DNA from: Mytilus galloprovincialis
Lineage: Eukaryota; Mollusca; Bivalvia; Mytilida; Mytilidae
NCBI RefSeq assembly: GCF_965363235.1
Contig: NC_134840.1
Location: 90,346,416 to 90,410,415, forward strand
Length of the DNA: 64,000 bases
Direction: 5' to 3'
Shown: positions 36,332-46,309 of the stretch, in pieces
Numbering within the stretch: position 1 is the first letter of the stretch
Layout: each line of letters starts with the position of its first letter
Position numbers and translations under genes: made by a program
The notes under the pieces: model-generated
Told to the model about the DNA's origin: nothing
Database searches by the model: none
The model's input: the letters and a program-made list of their open reading frames with translations, nothing else

Positions 36332-37579
36332 GTTGGTACCACTGGTCGATTTTTCGGTTTTTATCTGATTTAGAACCATCCTCAAAATTGATTTTAAGTC
36401 TTGCATGTCGGTTCTTTTATTTGAATGTGTAAAAGTAAGGTAGTATATCATCTCGCTTCAGATTCGATTCTTTTTACATTTCAGGGCTTAATTTTGATTT
36501 GATAACTTCAAAATTCTCATAACTATAAAAATGAAATAGATGGCTCAAGAGGAATGCCTGTGATATATTGAATATTGAATTATTTGTATATAAAGAAAGT
36601 ATGTTGTTTATTAAACATGATTGCTTTTACTTTAAATTTGATAGGAATTTGAAAAGTGGGAGTTAACATGAGAGATACATTTGCTTAAAAAATAGAATAT
36701 GGTTAGATAGTTGATACTTTATAAAGAATATGTATAAGAACTATTTTTACCTGTTTAAAAAAGCAATTGACACAACGAACTATACACCTAGTTTTATTCT
36801 ATTATATGTAAAATAATATTGCCTTTTATACATATATCAATTAAACAGTCTTGTCTCACATTTCCTCCCCCATTTTTTCCCCTTGTATATCATATAAGTT
36901 TGATAAATTAGACCAGAAGATAGACGCCCTACTACTGATCTTGCCTATATAGACATTGGGATAACCCTATGTACATTTGAGTAAATCAGACAAAACCGTA
37001 AAAATGGATAATTAAATCATAAGTTATTTTGCGTAACGTAAGCCAGTTGTTGTATAGCCATGCGAGGCTTCAATCTTATAGAGAGTTGTTTAACTTATTA
37101 GATATGTCAACAGTTAATTTCGTATTAAATCTTACTTTATTTTTTATTTTTTTATTTAGATTTCCATTACAGGATAAAGTGTCTCAAATGTCTTCAGTCC
37201 AGGAGACGAACATTAAGTTTGATCGTACAACAATATTCTTCGTTCGAAAGATAACCTTGATAAGGAAAATGTTTGACCAAATCAATAGGCATAATTCAAT
37301 TATGAAAGTTAAAACTATTTAACATGTCTTAAGTACAATTCCCCTCTCAGACGATGTCAATTAATTAACTTTTTAACTTGTTCCCATCCTGATTAAACTG
37401 TAATAATATCCGCTGAATGGTTGACAAAGATTAATCAAAACGTTTGTTGAAAAATCTTGTAGAATCTAGTTCTTTTGATAAGTTTTTCTATATGTGTAAC
37501 GCAAAATAACCGAGAAAATAACAGATAACAGGTAGCGCAAATTTCTAAAACGAATAAGTACAGATCGTCTTAGCTTACT
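36332..37579. other. Intergenic, no gene seen
   Basis: AT-rich. The frame at 37029-37322 (97 codons, no ATG at its start) has no recognisable domain. Confidence 0.4.
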
Positions 37580-37581
37580 TT

Positions 37582-37764
37582 ATGAGAAGAAAAATACTAA
37601 TTATATCGATAATTGTGTTAATATATGGCGTCTTTACAGCTATCAAAGACAATACTCATCGATCTTTAAAAATTAAATGTCTATTAGAGGAAAAGATCAT
37701 TCATTGTGAACAGTATTTTTTTCCGTGGCCAATTAAAGTCTTGTCAATTGAAATAGTGTGGTAA
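37582..37764 (+). CDS. Small ORF with signal-anchor-like N terminus
   Basis: ATG at 37582 opens 60 codons. The N terminus MRRKILIISIIVLIYGVFTA is a clear basic-then-hydrophobic signal or type II anchor, followed by a hydrophilic stretch with two cysteines. Such starts are seen in Golgi glycosyl- and sulfotransferases, but nothing further supports that. The stop lies 15 bp before the target duplication of the next element, so the element may have landed in or beside a gene, or the frame may be chance in AT-rich DNA. Confidence 0.2.
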   Translation: MRRKILIISIIVLIYGVFTAIKDNTHRSLKIKCLLEEKIIHCEQYFFPWPIKVLSIEIVW

Positions 37765-37785
37765 TATCTCAGGCCTACTAATACT

Positions 37786-38195
37786 CACTGGGGTAAAGCT
37801 GATGACCGTAACTGCATTCACGGTCATCCCAAGATGTCGGATGAAAAATTAGGTCAGTTTCTGTATTGTCTGTTAAAGTGTTTCTATATCATTTTCTTTA
37901 CAAATCATACATTGAAACGATGTAAATTTATAAAAGAATCACTCGAAAATCACTAATTACTTCGGAGAAATGTGCATGAAACGGGAAATTCGATTTGAAA
38001 AAATCGTTAAGATGACCGTAAATCATAATCAAAATATTTTCAAGATGACCGTAACATAAAACAAGGATGACCGTGATTGGTAAAAAGATGACCGTAACTT
38101 GTAAAGGATGACCGTAATTTGTAAAGACTGACTGTAATTTATATAGGACGACCGTAACTTTTATAGGATGACCATCAATTCTAAGAAATATCCGT
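37786..38195 (+). repeat. Left TIR with GATGACCGTAA subterminal motifs
   Basis: About nine copies of GATGACCGTAA or one-base variants occur here: one at 37799, one inverted near 37823, then a cluster from 38012 to 38175 spaced about 20-30 bp apart. Repeated subterminal motifs in a TIR are typical transposase-binding arrays. Confidence 0.85.
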
Positions 38196-38564
38196 ATTGT
38201 ATTCAAAGCTTTTTTGTTGAGTTTGTCGATCTCAATAGGGGCTCGGTTAGCGGATATAAATATGTTTCATAAATTTCTTCTTTTTAACTATCATATAATT
38301 GGCCATATTTAGGATTTATAACAATGATAGTAAATTGCATATTTCTCGTAAACAATGAAATATTTATTGATATCGACGTTAAAATTTTAACACAAATTGA
38401 CAGCGATACGACGAAAATTTGAAGAAACATAAATGTGTCCCTAGTACACGGATGTCTCATCTACACTATCATTTTCTATGTTTAGTGGACTATGAAAATG
38501 GGATAAAACTGTAATTTGGCATTAGAATTAAAAAGATCATACCATAGGGAAAATGTGTACTAAG

Positions 38565-38670
38565 TTTCAATTTTATTTAACTTGAAGCTGGACAAACGGA
38601 CAAACAAACAGACGAACGGACGAACGTACGCACAGACAAGAAAAACATAATGCCAATAAATGGAGCATTA
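38565..38670 (+). repeat. Fragment of a dispersed element end
   Basis: GTGTACTAAGTTTCAATTTT, then a GGACAAACGG/GACGAACGGACGAACGTA run and TGCCAATAAATGGAGCATTA. GACGGACG-type runs like this mark the end of dispersed bivalve repeats (compare 58260-58310). It lies inside the TIR element. Confidence 0.5.
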
Positions 38671-38998
38671 AAAACATTAATAATACATAAGAATATTTGG
38701 TAATCGAGCCCATGTGTATGGTTCCAGAGGAAGCAGATTAAAATCTTAATTTGTCTTGATATATGCAGGCGGAATAACTTTTGAAACAGAACAAAAGAAT
38801 CGAAGCTCTGTGTTTATCGAGAAAGCGATAAAAGTTAACTGTAATGTTTGATATAGTAACAAAATTTTAAAAAGTTAATAGAAACAACTAAAACGACAAT
38901 TTTCTTATTTTAAAAACACCATTTGCATAAATTTTCAATGTATCTATTACATAGTAATGCAAAATAATAAGATATCAAGTCGACGACATGGTTCTTAT

Positions 38999-39150
38999 CG
39001 GGGCCTTTTATAGCTGACTATGCGGTATGGGCTTTGCTCATTGTTGAAGGCCTTACGGTTACCTATAGTTGTTAATGTTTGTGTCATTTTGGTCTTTTCT
39101 GGATAGCTGTCTCATTGGCAATAATACCACATCTTCTTTTTTATATATAG
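38999..39150 (+). repeat. Dispersed repeat family A, well-preserved copy
   Basis: GGGCCTTTTATAGCTGACTA, TGCGGTATGGGCTTTGCTCA, GTTGAAGGCCTTACGG and GTCTCATTGGCAATAATACC occur in order, ending in a short TA run. Other copies lie at 10195, 19215, 25228 and 60170. It lies inside the 3.13-kb TIR element. Confidence 0.85.
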
Positions 39151-40546
39151 TATCTATAAGTTGGATGTAGAAAATGCATAACCTCCGATTTTTTTTTATC
39201 ACGGACGGAGAACATATCAATCTTTTAGTTCAGAAATTTTCGTGTCTGCCCTTCCATTATGTAAATCAAGAAAAAATTCCCTAAAACAGGTAACAATTGT
39301 ATCGAAAAGAGAAAAATCGAGTGCACCTTTTTATGTTAGGGCATGTTTGGGGTGTATATTTTGTCTTTAAAACGTATAAAGCAAGAGTATTTTATATAGC
39401 ATCTCGCTTCAGATTCTATCATTATTATATATCAAAGCTACAGGTTGACTTTATAACGTAAAAAAATGACAGTACAAAAAGATGAAATATATGGGTCAAT
39501 TGAGATACCTATCTAATGAATCACAAAAACAGAGTAGGTGTGTTCGAATCGCTATTTTTTTCTAAAAGTACTTGACGACAGTTTTTTTAATTTGGATGAT
39601 GAAAATGGATATCTTCGAAAAAATATGATTTTCTTGTGTGTGATAACTAGGGTTTATAATCTTCAACCACTGAAAATGTTTAGTCTGCCCTTCCACGAAA
39701 TATTTAATTAGAATTTTTTTAAATGCTTAAGAATTTTCAAAAATTCCATCTGACATCCAAACAGACAATATTTTTAAGTTGAATCAATGCAGACAAGATC
39801 ATTAACTAATGCTCATTAGCTAGTAGATACATTTGTCTTTTAAAATATAACTGACATATAACGATCGATCGTAATGGTGCTATGTGGATAAATTTATCAG
39901 TTTTCAAGATCAAAATTGGCAGAGCGTCATCCCTACAATGGCTTCCATTTCTACGATTGTGAGCATGAACTGGCATAATGGGGAGATAATTTTGAAGAAG
40001 TAGAATCCTGACTGTATGAATAACATTTCTGTATATATATATACAAATTGACAACGTTCCGCCTTGTGATACGCTTTTCGTACAATACTATTTTAAGGAT
40101 CTACTTTGCTGAATGATATTTTCAAAATATTTTTGTTATTTTATTTGCACGACAAAATGAAAGACGATATAATATCAATGGGTGTACATGCAATTTTTTG
40201 GCATTTTTAAAAATGTGTATTTATTATATGTCATTCAAAGGAATTCCAGAAACAAAACAAAATCTTCTGTCGAGCAGTTGAAGGCTGTGCACCGCATTTT
40301 TTTCATTATGCTTGTAAGGTGTCATTTTATTGCGCTTTTGTAGCATGTTTTCCCTTCCTGTTCATTTGCATGTCTTTTGGCAAATTCATTTTAAAAATTG
40401 AACCCTCTACTGTAAAAAAGATACATATGGTAATCTTTGCATTTGAAGCACGTCTTATTTTCTTCTACCTATAGGATAAAACTCTCAAATTAATATGTGT
40501 ATACCAACACGATTAATCATTTGATACAAAAAGATAGTTATATAAA

Positions 40547-40918
40547 TACGGATATTTCTTAGAATTGAGGGTCATCCTTTAAAAGTTACGGTCATCATTT
40601 ACAAATTACGGTCATCTTAAAAGCAGTTACGGTCAGCCTTGTTATGAATCGCTGGTTCTGTTACGGTCATCTCGATTGTGATTTACGGTCATCTTGGCGA
40701 TTTTTTCAAATCGAATTTCCCGTTTCATGCACATTTCTCAGAAGTAATTAGTGATTTCCGAGTGATTCTTTTATAAATTTACATCGTTTCAATGTATGAT
40801 TTGTAAAGAAAATGATATAGAAACACTTTAACAGACAATACAGAAACTGACCTAATTTTTCATCCGACATCTTGGGATGACCGTGAATGCAGTTACGGTC
40901 ATCAGCTTTACCCCAGTG
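40547..40918 (-). repeat. Right TIR with inverted subterminal motifs
   Basis: Reverse complement of the left TIR. TTACGGTCATC or close variants occur at about 40567, 40587, 40606, 40628, 40661, 40683 and 40893. The outer 230 bp differ from the left TIR at only a few positions (for example GAAAATCAC against GGAAATCAC), implying recent activity; the inner motif cluster differs in spacing. Confidence 0.85.
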
Positions 40919-40924
40919 AATACT

Positions 40925-43078
40925 GTCAATAATATCCAACACAGTACGATATTTATTTTACGTTTTATAAATATTGAGTAAACATTTAAACTAAAAGTGG
41001 TTCTGTCTATATCACTTCAAGTGATTTAACTGGACAGTATTAAAATAATCATTTTAAATCATCGTGTTTTGAAAAGGAAGAATATGAATTTATACATGAT
41101 GATTTTAATTTATCAAAAGCTTTAAATTTATAAAACACTTATAGTCGTTCAACAATATTGCAAATCTTATTTTTTGAACAGTGGCATAGCAAAACGTGTA
41201 CTGTAACATCTACTGTACACTATCTCAACACCACTCATTCAAATAAATGGCATCCTTTTATTGGCTATTTATGGTTGGGATGCAGTCCATCACTTTCATT
41301 TAAGTGAACATGGGGACAACCAACGAATGTCGCACATTGAGAATATTATAACACGATGTCGTATTGTTAACCACATTTTTTTTGGTAAAGCCTGAAGAAT
41401 TAGGTGTTAAAGGTAGTTTAAGATGAAACAAGCAAAACAATTACGTTTGATATTGTTGTGCTATTTAAATTATTGTTATTTAATGAAGTTATAAGTATAA
41501 AATCTCAAAGAAACAATTGTTCCTGGACGAACCTTCAACAAAATTTCAAAATGTTTTATATGGATTCAATTGGAGTTATGTTTAAACTGTTTTTGATTTC
41601 TCAATGGAATATTATAAATTTCATTTTAATTATATTATTGCAGTGAATGTTATTTAACATTAAGATTAGAGTCTAAATACTTTTCTGACAGATAGTAAGT
41701 CATTTAAGGTCTCAACTATAAAAAGCTAGTGATTTATAAATCTATCAATACTATTGATCGAGAGTTCAATTTCACCGCCAGATATCGACTCATGGTCAAT
41801 CTTCTCATCAAACTGTCTCCGTTATTTAAAAATATTTAATTATCAAATGCTATCATATTTAAGTTGACATATCATATATTTTGACTATTGAAATGATTGG
41901 TTTTTCTTTTAATCCCCTCTCAAAACAGACTATGATATCTCTTGTCTGTTTCTAGTTTAATATCATACAAAGTTTTCTGTCACCGCTTGTGTGTAACCTC
42001 TTAAAGCTCTCTGTTTAACCTCAAAACCTTTTCCATATTTCAAAATTCTTTAAAGTTTGTCAACATTTTGAAATAACGTTCATATCTTTCATAATGTCCA
42101 TAAAATCCTATTCTCTTTAGATTAACCTTAGTTTCACTATTAATCACGTCCTTGGTATTCCTTTTAGTGTTTTTACTTTTTTTTCATTCAACTTATGCCA
42201 AACGTACTATTTTCCTAATGGCACTTCAAATTGTTTTTATCTATCCCTTTGCATGGTAATTGTTCAACTCGGCCTTTATGCTCATGAAATATATGCAACA
42301 TGCAGTTAAACAAGCAATAATCAATCTATCAATTCACTTGCTTATTATTGTTATATATAGTAAGTTAAAATAAGTCATGCATCATGAATATAGCATAAAA
42401 ATGAACAACCTTTATTAGCTTCATTCTCATTACTAGTATATGCAATTTTGATTAAGACCAATGTTCTATCAGAATTCCTCTTTTTAGTCTAATTATGATA
42501 CCTAAAACCAATATGTATGAAAATCTAAATACATTTACCTTTTCATTTGTAAATTTTCTATTCCTGATGGTGAAGTTGCTTGGGAAACTTATAGAGTGTA
42601 TATTTCCTATATTGTTTGATTAGTAAATTTGACCCGATTATAATTATACTATTGTCGTTAGTCCCAACTTCGCTAGACAAGGATCACGATCCAGTGATCT
42701 AGTCAACTGGATCGTAGACCTTATCGTAACCCTTGGTAAGCGGAGATGGTTCAGTCTCTGTTGGCGTATTTGAGGATAAACATTATTTCGTTAATCAAAC
42801 TTTAAAGAGTAAGATGTTGATGTCTTGTATCTGTATTGAATTTCTGTACACTTTGTTGTGAGACGTACCTAATACACGAAGATCAGCGACGACTATTAGA
42901 GTGTATAATTTCGCACAAACAGTTTAAACAATGTTCACTTGTTGTCAGTATATGCGAGCACGTGTTACAATGATAAAGTCAGTAGTTTGTTATGGGTTGC
43001 CTCAAATTTTATATAATATAGATACGTATAGACCTAAACCATGATAAAAAACTATTATGTGGAGATACTCAATAAAGG
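40925..43078. other. Intergenic, no gene seen
   Basis: AT-rich. A 9-bp-stem palindrome CGATCCAGT...ACTGGATCG occurs at 42687-42714. No coding frame or recognised repeat was found up to the Ngaro-like element. Confidence 0.4.
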
Positions 43079-43868
43079 TTTATTTAATGACTCCAGGGAC
43101 TTAGAGATATAACCGAACGACTGAAATCCACAACTTAACAGAAGTAACCATGACATTGACGAACGACGGATACAGCAAGTGATGACTTATTCATTGTTAA
43201 GTCTGTTATCTATTTTCTGTGGTTCATTGATAATGATTCATGTTCCTTGTTTAGCTGGTTGCCTCTTGTTTAGGTGTTCCTCATGATTCAGTAAACTGTG
43301 ACCTTTTGAGAACTCCTCTGTTCTGGGTGATTATTTTATACCCTGTATTTGTAGCTCTCTTGTTTAGGTGTTCTCTGGTGTTCTTTTATACCCTGTACTG
43401 TAACTTATTTCTTAACATACTCCTGAAGTGTTGACAAACTGACATTTAATGTGACCTTCAGACATAAGACATCCCTATAAGATTGAAACCGAGAATCTAG
43501 TAAGACCAAACATTATATCAGTGAGTTTGCTGCTGACAACAAGATTATTTAATTTCTATTTTTTATTAATAAAACATATAAATAATTTGGCCCTTGGGAG
43601 TCAAGTACTCAGCTAAGGGAAATTTAGCTCCAGGCCCTGTCGACGACACTTGGTGTAGATGGACCAAGCCCCATGGACATGGACACTCCGTCAACCAACC
43701 GGAACCAGATGAGTTCCTATAAGGGTATGAAGCGTTGCTCCATCTCATAGCAGGTGGCTACGATAAAGGGGGTTAGATTGACGGTGGAGAGAGAAATAAA
43801 TGTAGATGTATTACATTTAATGACTTGGGGGAAATGAGAAATTAGACCAGTGGTCAATTTCGAAAGGG
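43079..43868 (-). repeat. Split direct repeat B2 (790 bp)
   Basis: Matches 44208-44997 at a constant offset of 1129 bases with no indel. The only mismatch I noticed is GGTCAATTT here against GGCCAATTT there, near the inner end. The minus-strand 60-codon frame inside (43566-43748) is the same in both copies and is not called as a gene. Confidence 0.9.
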
Positions 43869-43957
43869 AGTTTTGAAATTGAAGAAAACCACTGGTTTGC
43901 TGAGACTGCTCCCATATACAGTGAGTAGTTGAAGTTGATTAAAGGGAGGTGGGTGGG

Positions 43958-44210
43958 TATTTTGTAACTTTATGACAACTTATGTTTGACTTTCCCTGTC
44001 AGCAGCAAAACTCAAAATGACCAACTACCTAGCATCCTTGTGAAATTTGAGAATGGAATGTATTACTCCTTGCCTTATAACCAAATAAGGAGTGATCATG
44101 TAGACTGTAGTCCAGGGGATTATCAGTACCAAAACCTGTGCTACACCCATGCAGATTATGATGTCATTAAATAAACAGCGCTTATATTTACATAATATAA
44201 GCTTCTATTT
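43958..44210 (-). repeat. Split direct repeat A2 (253 bp)
   Basis: Identical by eye to 49604-49856. It overlaps B1 by three bases, TTT at 44208-44210, which are also found at the outer ends of the element. A plus-strand 62-codon ATG frame (43986-44174) is present in both A copies, so it is a property of the repeat. Confidence 0.9.
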
Positions 44211-44997
44211 ATTTAATGACTCCAGGGACTTAGAGATATAACCGAACGACTGAAATCCACAACTTAACAGAAGTAACCATGACATTGACGAACGACGGAT
44301 ACAGCAAGTGATGACTTATTCATTGTTAAGTCTGTTATCTATTTTCTGTGGTTCATTGATAATGATTCATGTTCCTTGTTTAGCTGGTTGCCTCTTGTTT
44401 AGGTGTTCCTCATGATTCAGTAAACTGTGACCTTTTGAGAACTCCTCTGTTCTGGGTGATTATTTTATACCCTGTATTTGTAGCTCTCTTGTTTAGGTGT
44501 TCTCTGGTGTTCTTTTATACCCTGTACTGTAACTTATTTCTTAACATACTCCTGAAGTGTTGACAAACTGACATTTAATGTGACCTTCAGACATAAGACA
44601 TCCCTATAAGATTGAAACCGAGAATCTAGTAAGACCAAACATTATATCAGTGAGTTTGCTGCTGACAACAAGATTATTTAATTTCTATTTTTTATTAATA
44701 AAACATATAAATAATTTGGCCCTTGGGAGTCAAGTACTCAGCTAAGGGAAATTTAGCTCCAGGCCCTGTCGACGACACTTGGTGTAGATGGACCAAGCCC
44801 CATGGACATGGACACTCCGTCAACCAACCGGAACCAGATGAGTTCCTATAAGGGTATGAAGCGTTGCTCCATCTCATAGCAGGTGGCTACGATAAAGGGG
44901 GTTAGATTGACGGTGGAGAGAGAAATAAATGTAGATGTATTACATTTAATGACTTGGGGGAAATGAGAAATTAGACCAGTGGCCAATTTCGAAAGGG
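44208..44997 (-). repeat. Split direct repeat B1 (790 bp)
   Basis: Copy of 43079-43868, lying directly after the recombinase ORF in the element's reading direction and joined to A2 without spacer. This internal B1-A2 junction has the sequence expected for the closed circle. Confidence 0.9.
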
Positions 44998-45283
44998 TCC
45001 AAAAAGTCAGGTGTGAAGCAGCTGAGTGACCCCCAAGGTAATAAATGGGAAAAAGTGGGTAATGGAATAAATTAACCTTCAACTACACACTGTGGAATTC
45101 TATTAAACACAATTTAAGCTGTACATAGTTTAATGATACACAATGCATAACATACACACAACTGACTATTTCATGAAAATAAAATTAGCAAGAGTTATTC
45201 TTAATGCTACATAGATTTTACAAGCATATATCTATATATACATGCAAGTATATGAAGACATACATAATTACAGTTCGAAATTT
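44998..45283 (-). other. Non-repeated 3' leader between recombinase ORF and B1
   Basis: A 286-bp AT-rich stretch with no long frame. It is present once in the element and is probably untranslated. Confidence 0.6.
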
Positions 45284-46309
45284 TTAATTGTTACAAATTT
45301 GTTGCTGTGCATTCTTAATAGAAGATTTATCTGTTCTTATATAGCGACAATAACTATCAGAACTCCATCTACCCAATGTTTTAATTAAGTGATCTTCAAC
45401 ATTAGCTTTTCCAGCACTGGTTGCTGCGCCTATACGAAAGGAATGGCCATTATATAGCTCTGCTTTGTATCCGCAGGCTTCTAATAAAAATTTTAAATTT
45501 GTAATAAAATATTTTCTTTCTAAAGCTGAAAAATTTTCATTAATGAACAAAGGATCTGAAAGTTCACATTTCCCTTTAACTGATCTCATTTGTAAGTAGT
45601 GCTTTAAAGTTGTATAAGGGCATAGGATATTGTTTAGCCTATGCAGTTGAATGTCAATGCCTTTCCTAAAAGGATCGGTTTTAGACTGCTTTAGATGAAG
45701 AATTGCAAAATCTTCATAAAATGTAACATCAGAAACACATAAATTAGATTCTGAATCAAAGTTAGATGCATTATCTACAGTAAATTCACCACAACGTAAA
45801 AATCCATGAAACGCTACTATACAAACAGTTTCCAGCATTAAGTCTATAAATTCTGAAAAAAAGCCTCTCTTCAGTTTAACACACATTTGCTTTAGTATGT
45901 CAGAAGTAATTGGAAATCTTGGCCTAACTGACTGTTTTTGTGAACGTTTAACGGACTTTAGAAATAAAGATAGTCGAACCATTGATTTGTGGTCTTTGTC
46001 TGATGATTGAAAAGGTGAGGGGATGTTGTCCTTGAGACACATGTATCTAATACCACAAATATACAGCTTAATAGTAGAATATTGTAATTTCAGAATTTGA
46101 AAACAATGACTAACGAAATAAATTAAAAGTTCTTCAGATATGGGAGGTAATTTGTTCCCAATCAGGTTGACCCCATTTAAAAGAAGAAATGTTTTGAAAT
46201 GGTTATATCCTGTCTCATAAACAGCTCTTGTCCTCATAGCTACAGCATTAGACCATAATTTGTTGACTGTGTTTGTTAAGACCACATTACTTCTGACACA
46301 CTGGGGCAT
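45284..46309 (-). CDS. Tyrosine recombinase of the Ngaro-like element
   Basis: 341 residues from the ATG at 46309. It would insert a circular DNA copy of the element by site-specific recombination. The catalytic set is visible: Arg172 in FHGFLRCGEF, His289 and Arg292 in HSFRIGAATS, Trp315 in TLGRWSSDSY, and the nucleophile probably Tyr323 in CRYIR (Tyr320 is the alternative). The N-terminal 120 residues match a core-binding domain. The start overlaps the end of the RT ORF by 34 bases in a different frame, so expression probably relies on reinitiation or a separate transcript. The length is normal for DIRS-order recombinases and there are no internal stops. Confidence 0.93.
   Translation of the reverse strand: MPQCVRSNVVLTNTVNKLWSNAVAMRTRAVYETGYNHFKTFLLLNGVNLIGNKLPPISEELLIYFVSHCFQILKLQYSTIKLYICGIRYMCLKDNIPSPFQSSDKDHKSMVRLSLFLKSVKRSQKQSVRPRFPITSDILKQMCVKLKRGFFSEFIDLMLETVCIVAFHGFLRCGEFTVDNASNFDSESNLCVSDVTFYEDFAILHLKQSKTDPFRKGIDIQLHRLNNILCPYTTLKHYLQMRSVKGKCELSDPLFINENFSALERKYFITNLKFLLEACGYKAELYNGHSFRIGAATSAGKANVEDHLIKTLGRWSSDSYCRYIRTDKSSIKNAQQQICNN

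Larger units (their letters stand above)
37786..40918. mobile_element. 3.13-kb TIR element with 6-bp target duplication and subterminal repeats
   Basis: Both ends begin CACTGGGGTAAAGCTGATGA when read inward. The direct flanks are AATACT on each side (37780-37785 and 40919-40924), a good 6-bp target duplication. The inverted repeats are about 410 and 370 bp. The outer 230 bp are nearly identical, and the inner part is rich in a repeated GATGACCGTAA motif. The roughly 2.35-kb interior encodes no recognisable transposase and contains other repeats, so it is nonautonomous. The CACTG start recalls CACTA/EnSpm or Chapaev-type ends, but a 6-bp duplication is not typical of those. The superfamily is left open. 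Confidence 0.9.

Noticed and set aside
37928-40942. Minus-strand open frames at both ends of the TIR element
   Set aside because: They read through TIR motif arrays; the same DNA is present inverted at the other end, and no transposase motif is seen.
43566-44877. Two identical 60-codon minus-strand frames
   Set aside because: They lie in the duplicated B repeats and have no recognised domain.
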